Shown one piece after another: positions 1 to 12,000 of a DNA stretch of 64,000 bases (within the stretch, counting starts at the first letter, position 1; the number at the start of each line of letters is the position of its first letter). The stretch comes from Coprinellus micaceus (lineage: Eukaryota; Basidiomycota; Agaricomycetes; Agaricales; Psathyrellaceae). The position numbers and the translations under genes were made by a program. Location of the stretch: NCBI GenBank assembly GCA_951394405.1, contig OX596334.1:1860001-1924000 (forward strand), read 5' to 3'. The notes under the pieces are model-generated. The model was not told where the DNA came from. It ran no database searches and was given only the letters and a program-made list of their open reading frames with translations.

Positions 1-57
1 TCTGCGATGGCAGTGGCCGGTTCTATGCATATCCCTTCAACTCCCTTTTGGAAATTC

Positions 58-1330
58 ATGACTTCCCTCCTCTTCCTTTTCTTTCTATGCTTTCCCTCAA
101 TCCCTCAGCATGCATATGCCGCCCCGGTTATTCGACGCCAGGGTGATGGGGCGATAGTCGCCCTCAGCACCGCTGATATTGCTGCGTTTCGACCTTTTAC
201 AAGTTACGCTAGCTCGGCGTATTGCCCAGCGGCGAAGTTGAGGACTTGGAGTTGTGGGAGTGAGTACTTCCATCCTTGCTGTGATCCTCTAAGGACGATG
301 TCCGATCTGACCCTGGAACCATAACAGAGAACTGCCTCGCAAATCCGACGTTCCAGCCTGTGGCTGCGGGTGGGGACGGAAATGACATTCAGTTCTGGTT
401 TGTTGGGATTGACCCTACTCTTGAGGTGAGTTGCGAGTTATCTCTACTTGTAGATAATATTGACCCTCGTTACAGACTGTGGTGGTTGGACACCAGGGAA
501 CTGACCCCAAGAAAATGTCGGTACAGAGGATATCTGTCCCTTGGTAGAAGCTACTAACTCGATCTCCTTTCAATTTGACAGAATGTCTCTCCTAACGGAT
601 ATCGACTTTATCCTTGACGAGCTCGACCCCGCGTTATTCCCCGGCCTACCAAAGGGAATCAAAGTGCACAATGGATTCGGAAAGGCACACGCCGAGTCCG
701 TTCACCTCTTACTTACACTCGCGAACTCGAACCTGACAAGCCCGCGTTTAATAGGACTGCTGATGATGTCCTCGCGGCTGTGAAGACCGCCTTGTCACAA
801 AGTGGACTGAACCAAGTCACCGTTGTCGGGCATTCTCTCGGCGGAGCTATTGCCCTTCTCAACGGCGTCTTCCTCCCATTGAACCTTCCCGACGTGTCAG
901 TGAGAACTGTCACGTATGGTATGCCACGGGTAGGAAACAAGGCGTTTGCCAAATATGTCGACGCCAACGTCTCGATCGACAGGGTCGTTAACCAGTAAGT
1001 GACACTCGTTTGCCGCACCATTGTAGCTATCTTTCGAGTTAATGACCTCCTTAACTCCCAAAGAGAGGATATCGTGCCTATCCTCCCGGGCCGCTTCCTT
1101 GGCTTCCGCCATCCCGGAGGCGAAAAGCACATCCAGGATGACTTATCTTGGGTATCATGTCCCGGTGGCGACAATACCGACAAGCAGTGCTCGGTGGGAG
1201 ATGCAAGAAATATCTTCGATGCGAGCGTGAAGGACCATAGTGGTAAGTGTCCCTACTTCCCTTTCACTTTTGGAAGTCACTAATCCTCGGAATACCAGGT
1301 CCTTATGATACCATAACGATGGGCTGTTAA
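58..1330 (+). CDS. Secreted class 3 (Rhizomucor-type) triacylglycerol lipase
   Basis: Hydrolyses ester bonds of triacylglycerols outside the cell. The start at 58 gives a clean signal peptide (MTSLLFLFFLCF...HAYA) followed by APVIRR; an in-frame ATG at 7 would only lengthen it. Exon 1 ends at 259 and exon 2 begins at 328, joining into CGKNC, the conserved cysteine region. Next come QFWFVGIDP, VVVGHQGTDP (oxyanion area), FPGLPKGIKVHNGF and the nucleophile elbow GHSLGGA near 828-848. The catalytic Asp is probably in EDIVP (about 1065-1080) and the His in KDHSGPY. The last exon encodes PYDTITMGC and stops at 1330. The intron after PKKM (near 515-582) has an ambiguous splice choice. Length of roughly 300 residues fits the family. 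The six or so introns look normal and no break was found. Confidence 0.88.
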
Positions 1331-1498
1331 TATCCTCGCTTCATGACGGACTTCATGCTTGGACTTTTCGTGTTCTCTCGCTTCCGCTTTCGCTGGCCTT
1401 CCGCAAACATGGTCATATATCCCACCGCCATACTGACGTTGGCCTACGCCCACACTGTTCACTTACGTACCCCATACCTACCACTGTACCTAATTAGG

Positions 1499-1518
1499 CG
1501 CCCGCAGCTCCGCGGGCG
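1499..1518. other. GC-rich hairpin downstream of the lipase
   Basis: A perfect 7-bp inverted repeat (CGCCCGC / GCGGGCG) with a 6-nt loop, about 170 bp past the lipase stop and 150 bp before the first small tandem gene. It could be a structural element in a 3' or 5' UTR. No function is assigned. Confidence 0.4.
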
Positions 1519-1580
1519 CTTCCCCGAGCCCGCGAAATGGAGATAGCCGGTCCGGATCTCGTCCAGGCCCCGTGGCAGTT

Positions 1581-1590
1581 ACATATAAAG
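1581..1590 (+). promoter_or_regulatory. TATA-like box of tandem gene A
   Basis: ACATATAAAG lies 80-88 bp upstream of the ATG at 1669, a usual spacing for fungal TATA boxes, in a short intergenic stretch. No matching TATA element was found at the same place before copies B and C. Confidence 0.4.
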
Positions 1591-1668
1591 CCTTCTCCCG
1601 CAGTGCTTCCTCGCACAGCACCTCATTTACGCCTCAACCACCATCACGACCTGCCTACCCTGCGCAGC

Positions 1669-2255
1669 ATGGCCACCTCCCGCCAGGTTTGCCTCACGAT
1701 TCCGACATGGTACGGGGTTAAGGTCGCCTTTGAGCAGGTTTATGAAGATGTTGGTGCATTGGGTGTGTTTGCAGTGAATTATTATTTGGGTGGGATGCTG
1801 AAATGTGTTCGGGAAATGCAGTTTTAGAGCACAGCAAGGCGTTCTCTATTGCGTGCTTGTTCCTGGCGTTCCAACCCAGGTTCCCATTCCAAGTCGTTCG
1901 ATTGCTGCTCGCGATCCCAAAGGCCATTCTGGTTGGATTCTTGAGCTGCTTGGGATTCGGGCGTGATGGTGTTAGAGAGGGTGAGCCCCTTTTTCCTCGC
2001 CTGGGGTGATAGTATGAATCGCATTGTGAGTGAACTAACGCTGGCCTGCGTCTAGATTCCTTGGCCTCGTATTACCAGTCCCGCCAGCACAGAGGGTACG
2101 TTCCTGCGGGAAGTTGGTTCTCCTCCTCCCAATCTTACGGTACGGTCCCGCCGAGGGTATTCGTGGTTGAGGTGGAGCCTGAGGGAGAGAGCGCATTCTT
2201 GTCCCTGATGCGATGCGTTTGGTTTGGGTGTTTCCTGTATCTGTGGTACATGTAG
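1669..2255 (+). CDS. Small tandem-array protein, copy A (unknown family)
   Basis: I do not recognise this protein. Three exons (1669-1753, 1822-1980, 2056-2255) keep one frame and give about 147 residues. Exon 1 starts MATSRQV, as in copies B and C. Exon 2 opens at a TTTT following an AG and encodes VLEHSKAFSIACLF, then PFQVVRLLLAIPKAILVGFL, a hydrophobic or amphipathic stretch ending in LGFG. Exon 3 encodes DSLASYYQ and GYVPAGS, motifs shared with copy C, and ends with a hydrophobic, Trp/Cys-rich tail (CVWFGCFLYLWYM). No signal peptide is evident, so it may be a small membrane-associated protein. Intron phases (1,1) equal those of B and C, which supports a common origin. Copy A is the most diverged in exon 1. 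Confidence 0.6.
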
Positions 2256-2641
2256 AGTACTGTGAAGCTCAAGTCGACTCCCGTAGGATGAAGCCTCCAT
2301 GGGTTAGAGATGTTCGCAGCATAGACACAGTCCACCCATTATTCTCTTTAGCCCGGTAACGAAGATGGTGTTTCGTGAAGTCAGGTCAGGATGGTGTGCT
2401 TGGACCTTTGATTAATTGACTGCTAAGCGCTCGTGTTGAAGAGGGCCCACACGTGCTGTGAAGGGTGAACTCAGAGTTCGGGAAGCGCCACAACCACGGG
2501 ACAGCGCGCCATGCCGTTACGTATTTTTTGATCCTTCCCCCCAACGACGGCAGTCTCTCCAGGTCTTACCCCACGTCGACTGGCAGGGTTCCTCCGAGCG
2601 CGCGCTCTGTACAGAAGATCCTGTTCTCGCGAACGGGCAAC

Positions 2642-3421
2642 ATGGCCACATCCCGGCAGGTCTCCTTCACATGCACTATTCCAACTATGCTTGGCTTGCA
2701 GCTTGGTTGCGAGCGGGTTTTCACGAAGACAGGTATGCATGCCAGGGAATCGCGATCTTCTGAACTTGAGGGTTAAATGCTGAATACCTTCAAGTTTTGC
2801 CTCATAGCGGATTCTGCTTTTGGTGTTGTGCTATCTTCGCTGAATGGCCAACACTGCCCTTCAAGCTGGCTCGACTTGCTTGCTACTCCGTTCCGAAAAC
2901 GATCGTTTGGGCGGTTTCGAAGACATTCGTTTGGTTTATTCCAAAGAGAATCCTAGCTGGATCTCTACGTCGTCTAGGATTCGGGAGTCGAGGACGGGAA
3001 GGTAAGTTCATGTTCGAGGGTATTTCAATCCTCCCACGCGCCCGTCATGCAGAACAACTGGGCACTCACAGAAACCTGAATGTCGTCAGATTCAAGGACG
3101 TCGTTAAACTACCAGCGCACATACGGTAAACCCGACCTTCCAGGAAACAGGTTTTCCAAGGTCCAACAGTACAGGACCCCGTCATACCGGGACCACGACC
3201 GCAACAAGCACAAGAAGGGCGACAATCACCCCACCGACCCTCCTGAAAGCTCGGAGGGACCCAGGTACTGGCCCTCGATGAGTGAGGTCTGGGCGTATGG
3301 AGCCTTCTGCTTCGCGATCCAATACTCTCAGCAAAAACTCGCGAGAACAGAAGCAGAGGGGCTCCTCAGGAGCGTATTAGCTAGCGAGCCGGGCATAAAG
3401 TTCTTGGCCTGTGGCAGATGA
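2642..3421 (+). CDS. Small tandem-array protein, copy B (unknown family)
   Basis: Second copy of the same unknown family. Exons 2642-2732, 2795-3001 and 3090-3421 share both intron phases with A and C, and exon 1 is 91 nt as in C. It reads MATSRQVSFTCTIPTMLGL in exon 1, then VLPHSGFCFWCCAIF and LPFKLARLACYSVPKTIVW in exon 2. Exon 3 starts DSRTSLNYQRTYG but then diverges: the GYIPAGS motif is lost and a charged, Arg/Lys/Asp-rich segment follows (RDHDRNKHKKGD). The C-terminus (WPSMSEVWAYGAFCFAIQYS) is again weakly hydrophobic. Sequence upstream of the ATG (about 2470-2640) clearly matches that upstream of copy C, so the duplication unit includes the promoter. Function unknown. Confidence 0.6.
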
Positions 3422-3852
3422 TATTGTTTTTGCAAGTCTGTTACTGTCCAATGCCCCTGTGATATCTCAGGTCAACCGTGAGTACCGGTGGTTACTTCCA
3501 AGGTCCCATACGACGCCTCTCTCTCAGCGGTTCTGAAAGCGCTATCAACGGCCTCCTGTGTGCATGCACCCGCTTTCCTCAGGACCTTCTGCCACTGCGA
3601 CACCAGTGTCAAGTCGAGTGGCCATCGGGAGTACGCGTTGTAGGCTACAAAGTGGTTCAACAAAACGAGCTCTGAACATGTTAGAGGCTTTCGTAAGAGG
3701 TTCGGGAAGCGCCACACAGGGCAGCTCTACCGAGCATGCTGTTACGTATTTCTTGCCGCCTGCTAGCGACGACCTTCGTAGCTTTACCACCACGTCGACT
3801 GGGTCTCTTGAGCACTCTGAACAGACAATCTTCGTCCTCGCGGAGAGGCAAC

Positions 3853-4516
3853 ATGGCTACATCCCAGCGGTTCTCTTTCACGTTCAGTATCCCAACTATG
3901 CTTGGGCTAGGCCTTGGATGCGAGCGGTTTTGGGCGGAGACAGGTAAGCATTCCAGAGACCTGCCTCCCTGAATTCGAAAGTTGAAATGCCTCGAAGTTT
4001 TGCCCAATCCCGGCGTTGGCTTTTGGTGCTGTGCCATCTTCACCGTGTGGCCCAGATTACCCTTCAAACTAGCCCGATTTGCTGCCTATTCAATTTCCAA
4101 GACCCTCCTGTGGACAGTCCCAAAGGGAATACTTTTAGAGATCTTGGGTTTGGGGAGTACAGGACCAGAGAAAGGTACGTCCGCCCTGTGCGGGGAACGA
4201 ACGAGCACTTAAACGTATACAAACACTGTCAGATTCCTGGGGGTCTAACTACCAACGCCCTCATTACGGCGGCTACATCCCAGCCGGAAGCGGGTCATGC
4301 TGGTACCACGATTTCGACTGCCGCTGCGGTCTTGGAGAGTCTAAGTGGAGCACCCTCTGGCTGGTAATGCGCCTCGCTTGGCAGAGTGGGAGCTGTTTCT
4401 TTGTGGAGAAGTCTAAGCAAAGCGGCTTCCGGGCGGTAATGCGCATCGCTTGGGGGTGTGGATGCCTTTTCTTTTTGGGCCAAGGCTCTCAGCGGGCCCT
4501 CGCTAAGGCGAGATGA
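3853..4516 (+). CDS. Small tandem-array protein, copy C, with internal 24-residue repeat
   Basis: Third copy: exons 3853-3943, 3998-4174 and 4233-4516, with the same phases. Exon 1 reads MATSQRFSFTFSIPTMLGL and exon 2 VLPNPGVGFWCCAIF, then LPFKLARFAAYSISKTLLW. Exon 3 starts DSWGSNYQRPHYGGYIPAGS, so the aromatic and GYxPAGS motif is kept. The tail carries two tandem 72-nt units (4339-4410 and 4411-4482), each giving a block like SK..(x)..VMR(L/I)AW..G.(C)(F/L)F; copy A has one related block (MRCVWFGCFLYLW). The tail is therefore a duplicated hydrophobic Trp/Cys module. The gene is open throughout. Role unknown; membrane association is only inferred. Confidence 0.58.
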
Positions 4517-4559
4517 GATCCGTCTGAAGAGCACAGCAGCATGAGTAGCGATGGAGCCA

Positions 4560-4900
4560 TGCGTTGTAGGCTGCAGTAGCACAAACTGGTTCAACGAAAC
4601 GAACTCTTATCGTACCAAAGGCTTTCGTCCCAAACTCCAGGGCCGGCAGCCGCGAGCGCGTTCCAAAAAGTGCAGAGAATCGCTTGGTTGGTTTCGATGC
4701 TGACGTCGGTATCGTTGGGCGCCCAGAGCGACGACCGAAGGTCCCCACCCAACCTGGGTACATACCAACCCAACAAACAGAAGGTGGTTCAGGGGCACCA
4801 GCGCACCCTGGCGGTGGATAAGGGGAACCCGCAGCGGTCCCCCGACGTTTCAGACGCTAGCTGGGTGCTATCTTGAAAGTTTAGATATCTACATAACCCT
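4560..4900 (+). repeat. Partial flank of a fourth duplication unit
   Basis: The stretch around 4562-4630 repeats sequence found just upstream of copy C at about 3640-3700: both carry GCGTTGTAGGCT followed by a GGTTCAAC(A/G)AAACGA block and AGGCTTTCGT. Past 4640 the likeness fades and no exon 1 with MATS follows. I read this as the end of the tandem array, where the unit was copied or later trimmed without its gene. No other gene is visible between copy C and the ATP synthase gene. Confidence 0.45.
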
Positions 4901-5075
4901 CGTGTTAGTGATGCCTCGGGTTGGCATTGAGCTCGCCGCGTTAAAGTTGCGAGGGTCTCTGCCAACGGATCGACGACTTTCTGACATGTGGGGGAGGATG
5001 AGCTTCAAAGTCCCAGCACTTCAACAAGCACCGAATCTATATTATGCAGGTATATAAGTGTAAGAAACAACACGC

Positions 5076-6027
5076 TTAAATGGCCTTGGCCTTGACGAGC
5101 TCTGCAAGATTGGGGTCAGTTTACCGGGCAGGGGGTGGAACGATCAGATAACGTACGCTCAATCTCAGCAATGGCGTTGTTCAGGATTTCCTTTTGGGTG
5201 GCCTGGTCCTTCAAGGAAGCCTGAACCTTGCCAATGACAGCCTTGGTGAGCTCAGCCTGCTCGCTCTCCTTGGCCTGCTGCTCGAAGCGGACCCAGCTGT
5301 CGAGGACAGCCTTGAGCTCAGAGGCAACGGCGACCTCCTGCTGCTTGACGAAGGATTCGGACTCGAGCTTGGCGGTCTCCTTGGAAAGAGAGAAGAGCCC
5401 CTCGGTGATGCCGACGACGTCCCTCATTTCGTTAACATTGGCGATGCGCTCCTTGACGGCGTTGGTGTGCTCAGAGCGAGAGCTGTTGAGGATACCCTTG
5501 ACGCGGTCGATCTGGCCCTGAGCCCACTGGACGTATGGCTCGCGCATGACCTGGAGTTAAATGGAAGAGTTATATGCGCGTCATATGCCCGAGTTTGGGG
5601 CTTACTCACCTTGCCAATATAGGTGAAAACGATGATGGAGGCCAAGAGAACGATAGACTCCTCGTTGACGACGTACAGCTCCTGGGAGATGGCGGTGGCG
5701 GCGAGACCAGTTCCGAGGAGAGCAGTGCCGGTCTTGGTGATGAGGCCGGGCTTGGAGGGGAGCTTGTTGATGACTTCGGCAGCCTTCTGCTCGGGAGGGG
5801 GGTTCGAGGTGGCCATGGAACGGCTGCAGCGAAGATATCGTCAGTACCGACTCGCGGGCGCGCCGAACACGAACACGTACGCGGGGAGGGCCGAGGTCAT
5901 GGAGGCCATGACACGGGGGCGTGCTGTTCGTCGTCGTTGTCGCCGTTGTCAGCGCCAAATTTACTTCTCGACATCGTTGGGACTCACCCGCTGCCCTCAA
6001 GGAGCTGATAGCGATGCGCGAGGCCAT
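5076..6027 (-). CDS. ATP4: Mitochondrial F1Fo ATP synthase subunit 4 (subunit b)
   Basis: Peripheral-stalk subunit b of the F1Fo ATP synthase in the inner mitochondrial membrane. Five exons were rebuilt on the minus strand: 6027-5988, 5923-5881, 5823-5610, 5550-5157 and 5101-5076. They sum to 717 nt, or 238 residues, typical of the family. The N-terminus MASRIAISSLRAAARPRVMA is Arg/Ser/Ala-rich, as expected for a mitochondrial presequence; it is split over a 40-nt and a 43-nt exon. Then come PEQKAAEVINKLPSKPGL, membrane segments around GTGLAATAISQELYVVNEES and IVLLASIIVFTYIGK, and a long helical tail (REPYVQWAQGQIDRVKGIL..) ending QLVKAKAI. Without the 43-nt exon the frame fails, which supports the model. 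Presumably constitutively expressed. Confidence 0.9.
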
Positions 6028-9000
6028 TGTTGTTTCGAGGAGGACGAGAGGAGGACAGCCAGCTGGGTGAAGAAATGTCGCGTGGGAACTTGTTCCCGGC
6101 TTTCTACGAGGTTTGCTCGGGTTAGGGTCCTGCCATCATCGTCGGCAACGACGACCATCACCGTCTCTCTCTCCCATCCACGACGAGCTCCTTGTTCATG
6201 ACCTCTCTTGCTCTGTCCGCAGCATCCTTTGCGATTCACTCGGATCAAGACGCGGCTCAGGACGACATTTCAAGACGACTTCCTCAGCGACTCAATTTTC
6301 GGTTTTCCTGAACACGAGGCTGGGCGCAAGGCGTTGGCACGACGTACGCCCACTACCCGTGTTGATGATCGATGCTCAGCTCGCCTCGTTGGGCAGGTCA
6401 ATCCGGCGAAGCGCGTTCAATGACGGCTTTTTTGAACCAGGACATTCACAACAGCATCCGCTAGCCTCTGGCAGGGTTCAAATTTTGGGGTGCTCGACGA
6501 TATTGGCTATCTCCTCAAAGGCTATGGCGTTGCAGGCTGGCCTCTCCACACCCATGGCTCGAGGCTCACATGCATTCGAAACATATCTACCCTCCTTCCT
6601 CCTCGAGATTGGCTCGATGATCGCATTCGCAATCGACACGTTCTTCGGGTCTCATCCTAAACATCACTCGTTCCCGCTCAAGTGAAGCAGTGTTCTCGCC
6701 GGCTCCTCTGGGCTACTCGTTGCCCTGTCTTCTCTGTGGCTTCATTGCTCGATCTCTTCACCTCCCTACTCTGCCGACCCTGAGCTGCCCCGCGCAGGAG
6801 TATTGTATCAAAATATTCCACACTGCCCTGAAGATCATGATGCGAGTCGGCCGCATGTGGCGCCTACAGGACACTACCGCCCAGCTTTCAGCCAAACTGG
6901 CGGGGCCTACTTTCCCATTTTTCGACCACAGATAAGCACCCAATCGACCATCGGCGAACACTCGCAGCACGTTTCGCCGCAAGCAACATAGATCCCAGTA
7001 CATTCTTTTGAGATGAACCCGCCTTAACGGCGTTTCAGGTTTCACTAGCCGTTTATGAGGATCATCCTTCTCCCTCATCCGACCTCATTGCGCCACCCTT
7101 CAATGTCGAACCAGGATCGGTAGGGAAAGTGCCATGGTAGGTGAAGGTTGGCCTCCTGCCCCCTCCTTTTAGGACAGCACCAGGCCTGGGCCCTGTCTGT
7201 TTCACTCAACGATGTCCGAGCCTCAAAGTTGGGCCTCAGGTGTGCAATCGACTCCCATCAGAACGCGCGATTTCGCCCAGCATTAATGTTGGTGCCAGCT
7301 GGGAAATGCCTCGTTGCTCCCATTGAACGGTTAATCGCCATGTCCGCGGTTTCGGTGGCATGCGCACCGAACAAAGCGTGTTGGGGCCCAAAGCCGACTT
7401 TCCTCTTTTCTGCAGTCTCCTTTTACCAGGATCCTGACGAATTTTTGTGCAGGAGGACCAAATATTTCAAACCACTTGTCGGTACCCTCAAACCGAATTG
7501 AACCGGTCAATCCCAGTTCTCAATCCTGAATAGTTGAAGAAGTTTCATGCATAGGTGTATTCTCTCAAGACTCGACATCTCAAGCTTCCGATGCAACCTC
7601 TGGTTCCTTTTGCTTTTCCACAGACTTCGCGGATTCCTCAATAGGTGCGCACATACTGTCTCCCCCTATCCACTCATAACTACGCTATTGTCTTTAGACG
7701 TCTTGAATATCTTATTAGAACATGCTATGGCGACCGAAGGCTCACTCACCCCCCGCTTTTTCGTTTCCGAAGGAATTCTGCAGTGGGTCGGAGCGAGAGC
7801 GGGGGAGTGGACAAGGAACGATTGGCATGCCAATGCCACTCCCTCTCCAAGGAGACCCTCAGTGATGCTGGGCTTGAGTCTCTTTCCGAATGCCCAGGGT
7901 GTGACCATGCTTTTCGGCGGGTGTACAGATGCAATAAACGGACTCCCACAGATGTCGAATCCGTGACTTCTCCCATTACTTCATTCTTTCAAGCATCCTT
8001 CCGGATGGCCGCAGGATATTCAGAATTGTAAACTTAGCGTGAGAGTGGGTGGGGCGTCGAAGTCGTGCACTTCATATGTCAAACTGCTTGTCTTCCGAGA
8101 GTAGCTGGCCATTCAGCCCGTCCGTCCACCCTCATCCTCAATCCTAATTCGCTAACTTCTTTCCCAGATACCTGGCTATCTTCTCCCCAGTTGCACATTT
8201 TCGAGCCACGGTGGGTTGTTGCCGTCGAGCTCGGACCTTCAGCTCCCCGTTTCTCCTTTGGCACAAGACGGATATCTCTAACTTTGTCGACCGATGGGAA
8301 CGGCTTTTCTACCACCCACCGCTCTTTAGCTGGGTGCTGACTGATCTTGCACTTGGGATAGAGCCTTTGGAGGACGCAGCCCCTTGCTTGAGGGTGGGGC
8401 GAAGGCCATATTGACGGCTGGAGGGGCGAACCCTCGAAAGGAAAGTCAATCCACACATTTCCTCGCCATCTTCAAGTCTTGTGTTATGATCCTATCGTAT
8501 CGCATTGGTGCTCTTCATCGCAGTATGCACAGGCGTACGTATGGCGACCTCCTCGTAATTCCTCTCCGTTTTTCTTCTGGAAACGCCAATGTCAGTCAAG
8601 TGCGTTAACACCGTGTCGCCGGTCTGAATTGAGGTAAGCTTTCTCGCTTGGCTCGAATACCATTACATGGGCACCGAATTGACGAGCATCCCCAGATGTA
8701 ACCTTTTCCTACCACGATTTCATGGCTCCGAGAGCACCCCTCCTCAGCAGCGGTTCGCGGAATATTTTTGCGATTTATGGGGGTCTTTATCCGCAGCTTC
8801 CCAGCCGGCAACCAAAGTGTACTTCACGAAATGAGAGAAGCATGGCCTTCCGTAAATGCCACTCTCCCTGCGAAATGATTTATCCCAAGCTAAGAGCGCA
8901 ATTGATAGGTCCTGAAGTGAACGCTGGGCTGTCCATTCTGCTTTACGGAACTATGCCTTTCAAGTCGACATCCATTCACCTTACGAACCGCGATTAACAG

Positions 9001-12000
9001 GAGATTAGATATCGGATCGCCCAGTCGTTGTGTGCCCCTGGAACCTGGCGCATCTGTCTTTCAAAACTTCTCGAGGTCTGTGCTTGCCTCGTCTTCCTTC
9101 CATACATAGATACTTACCCTCAGTTCGTCGGACCACGGGCTACGAGTTGCAAGAGAGGTAAGAGCCGGTTCCATTAAAGATGTCATCGTAATCAAAGAGG
9201 GCTACCATACCTTGTGCGTGTGAACGAACCTATCGTCCAACTCAATGGCGAATCACGTCTTCCCTCCCTCGCACAGAGCACATACTCTACTTCTACCCCT
9301 CCTGGTGAGATCATGATTCCCTTCACGTCCCTTCCCGAATGAATGGTTCTCGTTATCGTGATCAGGCGACTTGAATGTTTCCCTTTTCTTGCATTTTCCC
9401 CTGCGGTTTCCCTCTTTGGTTCTCCCTTCCTCGCATTTTGCTGGATTCGACCTGGTTCGCGAAGAAATTTACTTACTATCAACCCTGCAATAGGACTGGT
9501 CAGTCTGCCCATAATAACTCGGATCGAATCACTCGACGGCAACTTCAATTCAGTTTGGCTCTGGGTCGAGAGCTCGAAGGCCTATAGCATGACCGACATG
9601 TAGGGGCATCATTTCATTTCTTTAGATTACTATCCCCAGCTGATGATGGGCTGGTATGCATGCAGGGCGATAGAGTTCGCATAATTCGAGGTAAGGTTCG
9701 TCCTGAACTTCAGACCGGCAGGCGGCACCGGGCGGTTATTGAGCGCAAATAGCGTTCAGGTATGGCATGTGCATGAGGTCTCGTAAACCCGGGTCAAAGT
9801 TCTTGAGATAAGATAACACTACCCCGCTCTCCATCATATCTGTGCCGCCGCCTCTCCTATTCCCAGACATCAAGGCTCCAAGGCGTCCAAGAGCTCGAGG
9901 ATCCCGGTAGCCGAAAGGCTCCTGCGATCGACCGGTGTTGGGGGGCGTCGCCACATTCACATCGTATTGCTAAAGTCTCATCTTCGGTATCCCAGCGCAA
10001 CGGCAAATAGACGCTTAACAGTGAGGAGGGTGATCACAAGGATATCTGACCGCGCAACGCTTTCCGCTTCTTCCCTTCACGGACGCCACGAAATTCTCAT
10101 GGAGCTCGAAGGTACGGCGAGGGTACGTACGCACATCTCCGGCCTCCGTATGCATCTCATCCTCTCCACTCAAACTCCACTCTTCAGTCCCGTCAGAGCC
10201 CTTTTTTCTCGTCCATTATTAAATGGGTACGGATCTTCTGATCCCTTTTGGGCGACCCCGACCGACAAGGATGCCGACAGTATGGACGAGGACGGGGTCT
10301 CTTCCCAAGGTGGGGGGCAACCAATTGTAGGCTTCGGGGCAAAGAGAGGCATATTGGGAACAAATTCCGTTTCCGGTCGGTATTCAATGACCTTGGGGCA
10401 CGAGGCGTCGGCGCGAGTAGAGAACTATGTACATGGACTCCAAGGCGAAGAGAATGTGAATGTATTGAAAGATGCAAATCATACGCAACTTCTCGTCGAG
10501 CGTGGGTGATCCGGTGACATATTCGACACTGTAGTAAGCTGCGGTAACGTACCAGGCTTGTTCCCGAGGCAAGTAGGGGCACTGGCGTCCATTCGAATGT
10601 TCTACGAATTGACATCATTTTGAAGGGCAGCGACAGCCCATAGGCGCATTAGCGTCGCAGTACCTTGCCCTGAGGAAGGTGAGGCTTCCGAGCCATGGCG
10701 TTCCCAACGTTGTCAGAGAGGTTAGTCTTCGAATTCGCAAGCCGAGCTTCAGAGGAGGGGGCTCACATTCATTTGAGCTATATCCGTCTATTAATTCTCA
10801 GTGGCCTAAACTGTCAACTCGTCCGCCTTGACCGTCCCGAAGGGGCCGCAGAAGCGCCCGTGGGCGACTTCCAAGCTCTCCGAAGCTACCATCTTCCCTC
10901 GACGTCGGCGCCTCCCGAGCGCTCCCCGACAAATGCGTATATTGCTCAGAATTTGTATTCTGGGAACCTTGTTGAGATGTTATTCATTTTTTTCTTGCTC
11001 ACGGGTTGACTGAGAAGTTACGGTTACTTGTGAATACCCTGAACCCTTGCTTCAGCGCGCGCTTGGGAACCTCGGACAGCAACCCATATGGGCCGTCAGG
11101 ATCACATATAGCAGTTGTGCTTTCCCTGTAAGGAAAATCGTACCCCTTCCCAGGGGTCGCGCCGAATGGGCGGGTGCACTTGCTGAGACTGACTTCATAG
11201 CCCGAGTGCCGTCGGTGAAGACTCGGGGGCGAGCGTGGGCGTAGAACGCCATTACGCTACTGCGGAAGCAAAAGTTAATTCACGATGGCGTAGTGTGAGT
11301 GTGTGCATCATTGCTCCAAGCTTTCAGGTAACCTTTCCTTCCGTCCCTCGCCCCCTTCATATCGGCGACTTCGACGGGCTGATTAGATTGGAGAATTACC
11401 TTCGAACAGGTCGGACCCAACTGTGGCTGAGGGGCGTAAGGGCACTTCGCCCATTGATCGTTGCCTGGGCCCAAAGTCTCTCGGGTCCTAGAAGTACGCA
11501 GGGACAATGACTTCGAATTCGTGAGTCGTTCCTTGCGCGTGAGGGGGAGACGGGTAAAGATAATCAGATATTTCCATCCGAGAGCATAGGAGCGGGACGT
11601 CCGAATAGAGTTCAAACCCATATAATCGTCTGACTGCTCGGCATGATAAGGTAATTGCGACTGCCCGGGGCAGAGCTGGTTCCGCCATGGTGGGATGGGA
11701 GTATACCCCGATGGTGACGGCATACCGGTGAGAACTCATACTTTAATTCTTGGTTTCTCTCAGCTCTGGGTTGTCTGGCAGCGTGTGCATGAATATTACT
11801 CACTCTGGGGACGCCGTGGGTGAGTGCGACCTTTTATGAAATTGGAGGTCAGCTGGTGCCGTGCAGAAGGCATTGCGAGCCGAGCGAAGTCGGCCGTTCA
11901 GGAATTATGGGGTGCAAAGCGCTGAGAACGCCCGTCTCGCAAAAGTTCTTCTTGGTCACTATAGCTATTTCCTAACTGCGATAACTCGTCTGCCGGGTGG

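Noticed and set aside
9192..11739. Scattered minus-strand fragments resembling a basidiomycete multi-span (DUF6533-like) protein
   Set aside because: Pieces such as LTSPIAGLIVSKFL are suggestive, but the pieces lie in different frames, far apart and with stops, so no gene or even firm pseudogene can be drawn.
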